Source: Chrysomallon squamiferum (lineage: Eukaryota > Mollusca > Gastropoda > Neomphalida > Peltospiridae). From it: a DNA stretch of 64,000 nucleotides. Shown one piece after another: positions 26,101 to 49,944 of the stretch (the first letter of the stretch is position 1; every line of letters starts with the position of its first letter). The stretch lies in the NCBI GenBank assembly GCA_012295275.1, contig CM022672.1:16515166-16579165 (forward strand), written 5' to 3'. The translations under genes and the position numbers were made by a program. The notes beneath the pieces are model-generated. The model had not been told where the DNA came from. It did no database searches and saw only the letters and a list, made by a program, of their open reading frames with translations.

Positions 26101-28722
26101 TTCTCCAGGCCTTTCTAAAATAATAAGTTTTTCATCATATATTTCAGTATTTCATATTTTATAAAAACGTGATATTCTTGGGAAAAAAAAAAAAATCTCA
26201 TGAATCAAATTATTTGCATAGAAATTAATGCTATGCTATTATTTTTTCAAACAAGTTGTTCATTATTAAGATATAATAATAATAAAAAAATAAAATAAAA
26301 AAAGATTAAACCTGTTTTTGTAAAAACAAAATTATTTAAATTTTAATTTGCCAATGGGTGGTTGGCTTTTATTTATTTTTGTTGCTCTTGTTTTTGTTAC
26401 TGAAAATATGAAAATGAATGTTAGCAATTTTTTTAAGTCTTAGAAGATAATTTACCAAAATACGGATATTAAAAATAAATATTTACATTAGTCAAGTCAT
26501 TTGGAATGCCCCGGACATACAGTTGAACACAGCTTTCTTTATTTCTGTAAACAAATTAAAAATTAATATTTATGCACTGAAAATATGATTACTGAAAAAG
26601 AGTATTATGAGACAAGACCAACATCCTTCCATAATTCATTTATTTAGCTTACTACTACTAGTTACTACTTAACCTATTTATTTTATAACTGACAAAGAAA
26701 AGATAATGATTTAAACTTCAGGTTTCCACCATTAAACAATTCATACAAGCAAAAACTAAAAAATAAAAAAATAAAAAATAATAAATGAAATAAAATAAAC
26801 TAAGTTTTAGATTAGAAAATACATTTTACTTAAACTAAGATAAAATCATCTTAAAAGTTTTTTTTTTATAATTTATCAAATCATCTTTTCTTCCAAATGA
26901 TTAAAACTCTTACACATATTTCATTGTGAATGTTTTTATTACCAACATTCATTTTCTACATTTTTTATTAAATGATTGTATAGATGTAAATTTTTGAGAG
27001 AAAAAAAGATGCAATAATACCAACAATAAAAAAATATTTTGACTGCTAGAATACAATGAACAGTAATATTTGACAGTTACAACTTACAGTCTTGACAAAC
27101 TTGTACTAGTTAAGTAAGAGTTGAAAACTGGATCATTATAATCTTCAGCTTTTGGGTCCCAGCTGGTTAAATTCTTATCTGACCTGCACAATTGTAATTT
27201 GAAAAATTAAAAATTATTATAATTATTATTATTATTTATATATATATAATACATTTTTTAATTGATATTCAAATAAAATACACTGAGAAGAAAGAAGGTT
27301 CCAGCTGTTTGAAAACATTTGGCTTAAGAGTGAATAAAGAATTAATCTTTCTCCATTTATTCAAAGTACAGATCACTTCAAATGGTCAATGAAAAAATCA
27401 TATCAATCTGCTCATTTATGGGAAAATGTACCAAAAAAAACACCCCATGTTATTCCTGATCATTAAATATGACAATCAAACAGTAGCAGCTGGTATATAA
27501 AAAATATACAATAAATTTTATTTTTAAATTGTAAATAATGTTTTCAAAAAATACATCAGACATAGAATAAAATTCAATACCTGTAAAGTTTTATGTGAAA
27601 ATCAGTCAAGACATTATTTTGTAAATCTCCCTTATAGTGCAAATTAATTCACTAGGATAAAAAATAACTTAAATGTGTAGACCAGCAATTGATATACTAA
27701 AATCAGGAGCAGAAATACGACTTACATTATGTAAAAAGAAAAATTGTACTTCACTTACAATACAGCTTTAATTATTTATTTCATAGCATATAGTGTAAAT
27801 GTTTTCAGTAAAAATCATCCTTTGTTTTATAAACCAAATATGAAAAAAATAATAATAAAAAATTTAAAGGAACATGGAAGTAAAACTGTAATGCCTTAGA
27901 CCAACAATGCAAAACCAAAATTAAAGGCATCTTGATTTATAATGTTACTGTTACATACATTTTGCATTTATAAAGACATGGCCTTGTTACATCTCTCTTC
28001 ACTAAAAAGTATATCAACTACTTGACATGGACCTATGTTTTTGTCATTTGTGTTACCATACAAATCATATATATATGATTAGGCAATTTAATTACCATAA
28101 AAAATAAGTTACATCCCGTTGCTTCAGATACCACACAATATTTAAGAATAAAGAGTATGCACGTTCCACAAAAAGGTGATTAGTGTATAACGCCAGCAAC
28201 TGACTGACATTAAAATAACTAAATAACAATTGGTAATAAAAGAATAAACTAAGAGATATCTTCCCAAGACACAAAATAAACATAATTGATGTGAACCCAT
28301 GTTTTATTTTGACTAAATTTGCCAGGACTATAACATCCAAGGTACACCAATTATGAATTAGACTAAAGTACATGTGTGCAATTTAAAAATCTGGAGTACT
28401 CTCGTTCTGTAAAAGGCAGAACCTAGAAGAAATAGTATAAATTGTGACAAATTTTATCAAATCTGGAGCAATGAACTGGTAGATAGTATACTAATTTTAA
28501 ATTTTATAATATATCTCCAGCAGTGTAACCTTGGCCACTATAAATTTCAACAATTATAATATGTGGGAATATGGCATAATTTTTCCAATATTATGCCATG
28601 ATTATAGCAACAATGTGCATGTCCTAAAACTGATCATGGGAAAATATTTAAATAAAATCACATTTGTGAAGTACAATAAATTAATCATACCTCGAATAGG
28701 TAAATAAACTACTCTGCAACAT
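8172..28722 (-). CDS. TDRD1: TDRD1-like Tudor protein (RRM + MYND + 7 Tudor)
   Basis: A 33-exon gene whose exons join in phase into one frame of about 5,814 nt (1,937 aa). Exons, 5' to 3': 28722-28691, 27183-27088, 26544-26487, 26114-26023, 25872-25734, 25429-25346, 24917-24892, 23367-23276, 22944-22753, 22084-22010, 21674-21600, 21204-21046, 20791-20741, 20311-20215, 19663-19585, 19297-19166, 18612-18442, 18165-18067, 16685-16470, 16133-15965, 15567-15510, 15329-15126, 14687-13582, 13269-13162, 12884-12717, 12314-12117, 11947-11911, 11557-11372, 11210-10117, 9595-9479, 9119-8958, 8763-8581, 8230-8172. Order of domains: RRM (about aa 49-130), MYND zinc finger (about 383-417), then seven extended Tudor domains (about 595-1860) with Y/F-x-D-F/Y-G-N cores. 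The family scaffolds piRNA biogenesis in germ granules by binding dimethyl-arginine on PIWI proteins. Vertebrate TDRD1 has MYND plus four Tudors and no RRM; RRM plus Tudor recalls insect Vreteno. The MYND finger and the CCDC186 neighbour favour TDRD1. The start (MLQSSLFTY) is chosen because it is the only upstream exon found that fits phase and donor; it is less certain than the rest. Confidence 0.88.
8581..9595 (-). other. extended Tudor domain 7 (three exons)
   Basis: Exon 9595-9479 carries the entry strand KKGDLCCGLY, exon 9119-8958 the core EWFRGEV and LYIDYGN, and exon 8763-8581 the nuclease-like half starting HTWDAKATE. The exon sizes (117, 162, 183 nt) match those of Tudor 4 (108, 168, 198 nt). 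A short last exon (8230-8172) ends the protein with a hydrophilic helix. Confidence 0.85.
10117..11210 (-). other. Tudor domains 5 and 6 in one 1,094-nt exon
   Basis: Domain 5 has VGEFVLAQF, QWYRAKI and LYVDFGN. Domain 6 has IGEVVAAQF, TWNRGLV and NFIDFGN, with Asn in place of the cage Tyr. The exon mirrors 14687-13582 in length, phase and content. Confidence 0.88.
12117..13269 (-). other. extended Tudor domain 4 (three exons)
   Basis: Exon 13269-13162 carries the entry strand VGDFCFGEF, exon 12884-12717 the core FYRARVEK and QYVDYGN, and exon 12314-12117 the nuclease-like half starting near SDWSEEAS. The cage residues look complete. Confidence 0.85.
13582..14687 (-). other. Tudor domains 2 and 3 in one 1,106-nt exon
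   Basis: One large exon encodes two Tudor cores. Domain 2 has VGEIVLGCY, CWTRAEV and RYIDYGN, with Thr where the cage Tyr of WYR is expected. Domain 3 has VGELVCARF, AWYRCKV and LFIDFGN. Between and after them are nuclease-like segments. Phase at both ends equals that of the exon at 11210-10117. Confidence 0.88.
15965..16685 (-). other. extended Tudor domain 1 (Tudor core exon plus SN-like exon)
   Basis: Exon 16685-16470 holds the core: IGHLYMSKV, KWYRSLVL, RYLDFGN. All expected aromatic-cage positions (Y of WYR, Y and F of YLDFGN, and N) are present. Exon 16133-15965 holds the nuclease-like half with the DWSEQAKK helix typical of extended Tudors. Confidence 0.85.
16918..17850. repeat. diverged duplicated segments inside a TDRD1 intron
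   Basis: Two pairs of direct repeats lie in the 1.4-kb intron after Tudor exon 1's upstream neighbour. Pair A is 16918-17060 and 17698-17850, both beginning aactttRagatgatYtgttttgtg and sharing tggaaagtggacacaaa. Pair B is 17238-17335 and 17531-17640, both containing gtaatgtgct and actttacaacaatta. No terminal inverted repeats or coding capacity are seen. Confidence 0.65.
20215..20791 (-). other. MYND zinc finger of the TDRD1-like protein (2 exons)
   Basis: The zinc ligands are in the usual MYND order: CIAC in exon 20791-20741, then CRRC, CSVTC and HKETC in exon 20311-20215. An intron separates the first CxxC from the others. In TDRD1 proteins the MYND finger lies N-terminal to the Tudor array, as here, and acts as a protein-binding module. 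Confidence 0.9.
22001..22013 (-). other. GC-AG intron donor
   Basis: The exon 22084-22010 ends CCAG and the intron begins gcatgt. Only this cut gives the right phase into exon 21674-21600 (reading FIP-A-PPFPS). The nearby GT, four bases on, shifts the frame and hits a stop inside the next exon. This is therefore a GC donor fixed by phase. Confidence 0.75.
23540..24120. promoter_or_regulatory. CpG-retaining intron segment, candidate internal promoter
   Basis: In the 1.5-kb intron between exons 24917-24892 and 23367-23276 the sequence is much richer in CpG than the surrounding gene body. It carries a YY1-type motif (ccgccatattt at 23926-23936; AAATATGGCGG on the gene's strand). In animals with gene-body methylation, CpG retention often marks promoters. 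A start here would yield a protein lacking the RRM. This is inference only. Confidence 0.3.
25734..26544 (-). other. RRM domain of the TDRD1-like protein (3 exons)
   Basis: Three exons build one RNA-recognition motif. RNP2 is LYVRGI (exon 26544-26487), the middle part is LENLFLMAGDVKEATVV (26114-26023), and RNP1 is TTYGFVTM, split by a phase-2 intron inside the Gly codon (26023 / 25872). The last helix and strand read RAIHLLDGYQL and CRIHIQMA. A charged K/E helix follows. This N-terminal RRM is absent from vertebrate TDRD1 and suggests direct RNA contact by the germ-granule scaffold. Confidence 0.88.
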
Positions 28723-29548
28723 CTGTCATTGTTTTTACTAAATTCAAGTAATACAAATGTCAAAATCATTAATGAATAATGATTGCTCCCTACTGATATA
28801 GCCTGAGGCTGTTAAAACTAACGTGTTGGCTGAATAACACAAATGATGTCAGCCAGCTATTTAGTTCTTATATGGAATTTGAGCAACACCACCAATAACA
28901 CTGAATAAACCATTGGTTCATTTTAGAAAAAAAAATAACAAATAATACTCGCCACAGGTCAACAGCATGTTTATTGTGCATTTGTTATTTTCAATTTTGT
29001 ACTACTTCTATGCTGCCATCTACATATTTGATCTATAATTCTTTTTACAATAAGTGATTTATAGATTTTGGGTCATTTTTAAATATTTAGCCCATCGCTG
29101 TTATTAAAGGCTTTAAACTCTGCTCCGAGTTCAAGCTTACATGTTGTACTATGAATATGACTGTATCAGTGCATGAGTCTATGATGTATCGCATGATATG
29201 GCTGTACGAAAGTGTACGTTTAGATTTTTTAAAATGCCAAAAATAAAACTGAAAGTTAAAAACTGATTAAGTTGATAGTATCCCGTATCATATCGTCATT
29301 TTGTTTTAAACATACTACGATAGTATAGAGCTTAGAAAGATTAGAACATTACATTTTAAATTTCGCACATGTTCCAAACTGCCGATCACGTCTGGTGAAA
29401 CGAGATAAGCGGAAGACGGCCAGTCCAGTTCCACGCAAAAATAAGCTTTCAGGGGAAAGTGCGTCTCATCTTTGAAATTACAGTCTTAAGGTCATATCAA
29501 TAAACGATAAATACAGCAATGAATCAAAATGATTGTTATGTGTACCTC

Positions 29549-29583
<35 letters not shown>

Positions 29584-30463
29584 TAGGTTAATATAACAGT
29601 TTTCGTATTATGAATTCGGTAATAGTGGAAATAATAACAAAATTTCAGATAACAGTAGATAAAAGGCTCATGTACTATCGTTATTTTTTTAAAACTGCAT
29701 TGTAGCTTGCAAATTCTACTGCAAATTAGATTGCCTAGATAATTATTTTAAAATAAAAATGTAGTTTATATGTAAATGTCAATTTTAAAAAGTCATTTAA
29801 TTTAAGAATGTACTTCCTCCAATAAGAAAATAAATGAAATAAACTTATTAAGCTTTCTCTCTGTATATAAATAATTTATAAATATACATATCTATAAGTA
29901 TAAGAAAATGTTGATATTCACTAAACTGTTAAAATATCCCCCCCCAAAAAAAAAACCAACACAAACGACTGTAAACCATTACAAAAAAAAAAAGCGTTGC
30001 AGTTTTATTTATTTATTTCTTATTTTTTAATCAGTCCATTATTTACATTCATTAGTGAAAATATTATAATGCATTTTTTAAGGCATTCACAATTTTTTTT
30101 TTTTTTTTTTTTTACAACATATATATATTATATTAATTTTTGAAAATCGTCCTGAAATGCATAGGTCTTATGTGTAGTTTTTATCGGTTCGTTGGCATTT
30201 ACATCGGGATTTTAAAGACCATTTTATTTATTACATTAATACACTAGTATTAACGCATATGGTAAAATTAAAGTGACGTTAAATAATTTGACATTAAACA
30301 ATTTTAGACGGTCACAGACAGTACAAAATTAAAAAAATATATATATATTTTTACACATATTATTTGGTGTAAAGATCATGTGATCTGCATTTGTGAATTT
30401 TTATTTTTTATTTTTGTTGTTTAACTTTTCGCCATTTTGCGATGTTGGCAGCATCCGTTTCAG
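28723..30463. promoter_or_regulatory. shared upstream region of divergent TDRD1 and CCDC186
   Basis: The minus-strand TDRD1-like CDS starts at 28722 and the + strand CCDC186 CDS at 32508. The interval has raised CpG content (for example around 29,380-29,470). It carries a YY1-type motif, cgccattttg, at 30430-30439, just before a likely non-coding CCDC186 exon ending at the donor cag|gtagga (exon end 30463). A (TAA)n tract lies at 29549-29582. No TATA box stands out from the AT-rich background. Confidence 0.5.
29549..29582. repeat. (TAA)n microsatellite
   Basis: About eleven pure TAA units in the divergent upstream region. Confidence 0.95.
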
Positions 30464-32383
30464 GTAGGAAAAAATCGTTTCCTTGTTTGCAAAATATTTG
30501 ATCATGTCCTTGTTATTTCTTTAGACCAAGTATTATTTTACATGAGAACGTGTACTTAATACAAAACATCATGTTACTTGTTTTAAATTTATTCGATATT
30601 TGTATGAACTATAAATCTGAAGCCGACCTGTCAAATTTGAAAGTGTAAGTGTAACTACTTCAGTAGTTTTAGTAGTTACAACTACAAACGTCACTCTTAC
30701 ATGCATTTATGTGATACATCAAATATTAAAACTGTTCAAATTCTTGTGGGTTATATAGTTTAAAATATTATATTGGATGCTCACATGTGTTACACTTAGT
30801 TACTGTATTATATATACCATATTATTATATAGAATAGATACACTGATATAATGATACATCGAATTCATGATCCCATTACAGGCATTAGTGCATTACTATT
30901 AATTACTATTACTTTTTATATTAGTATTATGTATATGACAAAATTTTAAAAAAATAATATTTTCCTAAAAAATTATATTTCACTAGAAAGAGCAAAGAAT
31001 GCATATTATATTGACACCAAGATCTCTTTGATAGCATTGATATGAAAAAGTTAAGAATTCATGTCAAAATAAAATTTGAGCATATTTTTCTTTCATAACC
31101 TGTGGAAAAACTGTAATTCATTTCTGACATTTTGCAACATAAACACTGAAATCTCATATAGTTTTAATCCAGTATACATATATTACAAATCAAAATAAAT
31201 CTTTTGATGAGTTCTTAAGTTGTACAGTATTCTTAAGCAAGTTGCTAATACTTTTTAATTTTAATTAAATAATTAATAAAACTAATTAGCTCATGTGTAC
31301 CTTACATCTTACTCATGTCATTCTTAAAAACTTCATAGAAATTAAACCAGTATACAAAAGTATCATTTTTTTAAGACTGATGAATTGTAGAGGCCTTTAC
31401 ATATTCAAACATTTTGCTAACATTTATTTTTTACCAATTAATAGCATTAATTAGCATTTAATTGTTTAAAGTTCAAGCAGTGCATTATGCTTTAGTGAAA
31501 CAAAACATATTCAGCTGGCATTGAGCTGTGTTGTTTAATTAATGATATCAAATGCCTTTTGGTCCAGAAAACATTTTTGTTACATTTCTTAATATTTTAG
31601 TAGATCAAAAATCTGGAAGAAAAAAATAGTTTCTGTAAATATAATTCATTCACATCATGCTCCTTTTTGTTTAAAAACAAAATTTAAAAAAAAGAGTAAA
31701 AACCCAGTAACCAAAAAAACAACAAAAAAACTAACTAAAAAAAAACAAAAAAACAATTGTGCTTACTATACAGTTTAAGTCCAATATTTTATAAATAGAA
31801 AAAATTTGCTACTAGGTTTTCACTTCTAGCTACTGTATTTTGTAGGTGCTTATGTTTAATTTGATCGGTATGGTCTTTGTTTTTTGTTTTTGTTTTTTTA
31901 AATCTCCTCTACTATATTATAAAGCAAAATAAAATTATATATAATACAGATTCATAGAAAGCTGGTCTGTTTTCTTAAAACAATTCTTTTCCTTCACTGT
32001 CCTCATAAATCAGAAGAGGTTTCAACTTAAGATATCATAGTAAAGGTTTACAATGACCCATAATTCTATTTTGAAGTTTTTTTTTTTTTTCCTTATGTGA
32101 AACTTATTCAACTGACAAATATGTAATCAGAAGTAGCAGCTGGTGCATATAGTCTCCTGAAAAATAACCAGATATTAAAGAGTGTCAAGTATAGGGTGTG
32201 GCTGTTACATGTGTAGCTGTAACATTTTAGACAAAACATCAGAATGAACTGTTATCAATGTTTTCAGAATCAAGCATTAAAAAAGGGAAAGTAATAACTT
32301 CAGTATATAGTGAATTAGTGTTCTTAATTATTAATGTTGATGACAGCTGTATCAGTTGTATCTTTTAACATTTCATTCATAAA

Positions 32384-32415
<32 letters not shown>

Positions 32416-32489
32416 AAACAAAATTACAGTGTTGTTCTTATTTTGTATTATTTATAAATAAATTAATTTAATATATATTGTAGATAAAG

Positions 32490-32504
32490 ATGAACATTCA
32501 GTGA
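32490..32504 (+). promoter_or_regulatory. short upstream ORF before the CCDC186 start
   Basis: ATG AAC ATT CAG TGA lies in frame with, and three bases before, the main ATG at 32508. If the first exon ends at 30463 and joins the acceptor at 32483, a second uORF from the ATG at 30442 (MLAASVS...) ends at 32513-32515, overlapping the main start. Such uORFs can damp translation. Confidence 0.45.
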
Positions 32505-32507
32505 AAT

Positions 32508-45497
<12,990 letters not shown>

Positions 45498-48088
45498 TTG
45501 TAATGTAATTTATTTTTATCACAAGTATTTATTTAATTACAGTACGAAATGGTTTTTACCTGATGCATTTACAATGTGGGGGGGCTGGCAATATGGTAGC
45601 ATATATGAATGTGATGTTGATTTTAGTTAATGAATACATGTTGATAGACAAATCTTAGAGAGCTCTGTGGTATTAAATAAAAAATATATATATCTATGTA
45701 TATGTAGATGCTGTTAGTGTCTTTGAATAATATGACCACTGGTTGACAGCAAAGATTGTACACACATATCTGATATATAGCAAATATGTAATATGTAGAC
45801 ATTTGTGATAGTATTAGGGAAGTAATTATGCACCCAAAAGCAATTTAAAATTTGTATTATGAATTAATATTTATTGGTGAGTAAATTCTCTTTATTGATT
45901 CTTCAGTAGATATGGTTTTTAAATAAAAATTCTTGTCTAATTTTGTTTTGCTTTCCTTCACTGAGGAATAATAAGTGTTTTATGTAAGAAATATTATAAT
46001 GTAAAATTACATTTCAGTTTTATGATTCTCATTAGTGAATAAAATAGTTTTTGTGAGAAGAATAATTTAGTGTTGTAGAAATTTGTTTCTGTGGTTCAGC
46101 TGAGCAGATTCTTCTTTGTTTTGGGGTCCTAATCTAGTTTGTACACTGTGGAGAAGGTAGTAATCCATTTTATTTTATATTTTTTGGATGGTATATCTTT
46201 TACTGCATATTAAAATCATTCATGTTTTCATTAGTGCAAGACAAAATCATATCTGATGTGTTAACATACTGTTTTCGTGGACTGAAAATAGCTGAAAAGC
46301 AGCAAGGCTTATTTTTATAAACAGTAAGTTTAAATCGGATCATTTTTATTAATGACTGACTTGACAGGTGGATTCTTATGCAAAGCTTTTTGTTGTCTCA
46401 AAAATCTGTGACATTTTCAGTTTTACATGAACATTATTATATATTTATTTAAATACTTTTAACATGAGGGCAGGCATTCTTTATCAGATATTTTAATTAC
46501 TGAAAACTGATCACTGGATTATGGGTCTCATTATCATTAAAATGTATATACTGATACTTTGAAAATAATGAATTGTCATGTCTTTTAACTAGTTTTTGGC
46601 TGTTTATATATGAATGTATGATAAAATATGTCTATTGTATGCGTAACATGACATTTTGTAATTAATACTGTTGAAAATCTATTGTGTATTTTTTGTTAGT
46701 CAAGGTTTTGTGGTGCATATTATTTTTCTAAGATTTTGTTATTGAAACTTTCTGTTTAGGTTATTTATTAACAGAGGTTAAAATCTGAACTGATATACAA
46801 ACAAAAACGTCTTGTTCTAAGTATTGTCAAATAATAAAATTAAAGCAGGATTGCTTTGGTTTAAAGCCTCTTTATAAATGATAGTCCGTGAATAACTCAT
46901 GTACCTGATAACTGTTTGCCCCAAAATAACTTCTTGTTTTTAATAAATACTAGCTCACAAACAACCTCTTGCTGCTAACAAATTCTGGCCTGTCAGTAAT
47001 CTTTTGACTCTGATAAATTCTAGAACCAAATAACCATTTCTTTTTGTTCTAATAAATGTCAAAAATAAGATGGTGATAACAAAGTGATGGTGTTAATGTC
47101 TATGTCATTACATGAATGGAGCATATTAATATTGAAACTGCCAAACATTTGTTGTTTAATCAGTCAGAATTAAAATTTTTAAGTTTTATTAACAGTTTGA
47201 AATTAAAGTTTAAATATGTTGTATTCTTTAAAAAAAAAAAAAAAAAAAAAATTAAAAATTGTTTAATGAACATCTGGTTTTTATTAGAATAAATATTGTA
47301 TATAGTGAAAACTAAAGGTTTAAAACAAAACAGAAATGGCAGATCATTTTTAAATACACGATAGAAAATATTTTCAAGAGGGAACCAAAAGGCTGTAAAA
47401 TTTGTTTAAGACCTAAAAACATGGATTTTGCATTTTCTGTCATCAACATTGGTTATAGTAAGTCCACTCTTTGTTTTGTTTATACTGACAATATAATAAC
47501 TACTGACAGGAAATCAGTTCCCATTCATTATCTCAACAGTTAACAAATACTTTGTTACATCTTCAATATCTTTCTATCTTTCACAGCTAGAATTAAGAGC
47601 AAAAACAAACCCAATGATCATTCCTTTGGAAATTTTTGTAATACTAGTATTTGGACAAATTATTATGATTTTTTACTGGTTATTTATTTTTTTTTTTTTT
47701 TTTTTTTGGTTTTTTTCGTTTTATGGTTAAAATCTTTAAAATGTATATAAATTGTTTGCATGTATTTTTTCTGTAAAAATCTATTAACATTTGAGGAGAG
47801 ATTTAAAGCAGTAGGTGTTGTACATTGTGTTTAAGTAATGATTATTTATTTACTTTGTCCATTTACATTTTCTTTGGTGGTTTTACTGAATCACATGAAT
47901 AACAAGTTAAATTTAATATTGAAAATGTTTATATCTGTGATTTTTACCTGTGTTTTCACACAGCTTGTATTATTCCATTTGTCAATTTTAATTTTATTGT
48001 GGGGGAAAAAATACTGCCCTCCAAATTAATATGTGATGTGTTTTATGTCTATTCTTGTTAATGCAATATAGGACATCATGTTAATAAA
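45498..48088 (+). terminator. presumed CCDC186 3' UTR with poly(A) signal at 48083-48088
   Basis: No exon is seen after the stop at 45497. A good AATAAA lies at 48083-48088 (ttaataaatctg), followed by T/G-rich sequence near 48105-48150. Earlier AATAAA copies exist, so shorter 3' UTRs are likely too. Confidence 0.4.
46891..47060. repeat. degenerate minisatellite, about 34-36-bp unit
   Basis: About five imperfect units with the rough consensus AATAACCTCTTG, T-rich spacer, AATAAATTCTAG follow one another in the presumed CCDC186 3' UTR. Each unit starts near AATAAC or AACAAC and ends near CTCAC, CTGTC, GAACC or ATGTC. Confidence 0.65.
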
Positions 48089-49058
48089 TCTGTAATACTG
48101 AGCTCATTTGTTTTTTGTTCAAATTTTTTTGTTTGCGTGCATGTGTGTGTGTGTAAAACAGCTCTAGATTACATAGCTTATTGTTGTTTAAAAAATAACA
48201 AACATAGACTGAAAAACATATTAAAATGTAAACTTTCTAAAAGTGACCCCAACCTACTAACAGTGTTATAGAAATTAATTACAGTTTGACCATGATTCGA
48301 GAATACTTCTACAGTCAGAATATTAAAGAACAAGTATGTAGGGTCAAATTCCACCATTTCATACAAGTGTCCCGAACTTCCTATCCGGACAGTAAGTTTT
48401 GATTACCGGCAATAGAGGTACGTTTTTGCGCGAAAATAATCGTTAAGTTATGAGAAAAAAAAAAAAAAAAAAAAAAAAAAATGTCTTTCTTTCTTTTTTT
48501 CTTTTTCTTTTTTCATTCAAATTTATTGATATTGTTGTTGTTTTGCTTTCATTATAAAATACCCTGTCCGGTGATAAAGGAGCTTATTTCTTTCCTCAAA
48601 CGGTCTCGAAGTAGCCATCTAGCCCTATCCAGCCCTGTTCGGCCCAACCAATCCTAAAAAAAAAAAAAAAAAAAAAAAAAAATTCATATAATAATAATAT
48701 TAAAGTAAACTGTGGTTTCTGAAGAGACGTTACTGTGATATGTGGAAGTGCTGTATTTTTTATATATATTTCGTATCATATCGAAATAAACGTAACCTGT
48801 TGACCTTATATTTTAACACCTGAATAACTGGCCTTCGGGTTTGTTTATTTACAACAGCTAAATAAAATGATAACAAAACAAACTGATGTTCTGATAACAT
48901 TTTATTGAACTTTGGCACCGTCATTTGAAATTTAACATACCAGTAAAAATACAGTACTTTATGTCGTATCTGTTGTTTAGATAAAGCATAAAGTAGATAA
49001 ACTAACATGTGCATAACGAATGTAATATATAATTATTTCGGAATTGATTTTAAAATAA

Positions 49059-49099
<41 letters not shown>

Positions 49100-49577
49100 T
49101 AAATAAATAAACTAATAAATAAATAATAAAACAAAACAAAACAAAATAAAATACAAAATTCTAATAAATAAATAAAATTACAGGCTTTAAAAAATATCTG
49201 GACTAGTCATTTATTCAAAGTGTAATACTGAAAACTTAATTTAACGGACAGCATGAATGTAAAATGATGACATTGCAATTTTAGCAATTTTAACATATAA
49301 TATATGAAATATTTAACTTAGAAGTTAACAGTTACATTCAGTAAGCAATCATACGAACACAAAATAAGCATTAGATGATATAATTTATCCTAGTATAGTA
49401 AAAATGATACAAAGATTAAGCCCCCACATTTTTTCCCTTCAAACGAAGTCCGTTAAAACGAAAGTACACCATTTAGATTCTGACCTTTCAGTGTAATTTT
49501 ATTACTATAATAATAATTATCGAAAGTAACATAAACAAATAAATACAAAATTTTAAAATTAGTGTATAAATATGCAT

Positions 49578-49627
<50 letters not shown>

Positions 49628-49840
49628 GCATAGCCTTTATAAAATATAAAAAGCAGCATTATTCTGTTCCTTTGTTAAACTTTCACTATATAACACTATT
49701 TATAGAAGTGTAATCGTTCCACTCATTCAGCCTGTACTGGCTAACGTAAATATCTGCAGTCTGATTATCGATTTAGCAGCTGATCTAATATGCAAAGGTT
49801 ACCAATCCGCAGTGCAATCTTCGCGTCTGTTTTGCTTCAG
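48089..49840. other. intergenic region with poly-A-ended segments and AAT tracts
   Basis: No exon is supported. Two A runs (about 48456-48481 and 48657-48681) bound a 200-base piece ending in a GC-richer tract (tagccctatccagccctgtt) then poly-A, which looks like the 3' end of a retroposed sequence. (AAT)n tracts lie at 49059-49096 and 49580-49626. The last 100 bases before the FADS6-like gene regain CpGs and end in a strong acceptor-like tract (ctgttttgcttcag, to 49840), so a 5' UTR intron is possible. Confidence 0.4.
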
Positions 49841-49925
49841 TTGTTAACGGGATATTATTGTCAGTAGGACAAACTAGAGGCGAGCTGTTGTGCAGTTATT
49901 TTCTTTCTTCTCGAGTTCATTTATC

Positions 49926-49944
49926 AAAAAAAAAAAAAAAAAAA
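49926..49944 (+). promoter_or_regulatory. poly-A tract immediately before the FADS6-like start codon
   Basis: Nineteen A bases, with the ATG's own A making twenty, replace any normal Kozak context. The mRNA would carry an A-rich leader. The tract is unstable in length, but a change would alter only the leader. Confidence 0.7.

Noticed and set aside
49858-49944. Extending FADS6 upstream to a TTG at 49858
   Set aside because: A eukaryotic start at TTG is not expected, and the extension would translate the poly-A tract into poly-Lys; the ATG at 49945 fits the family start.
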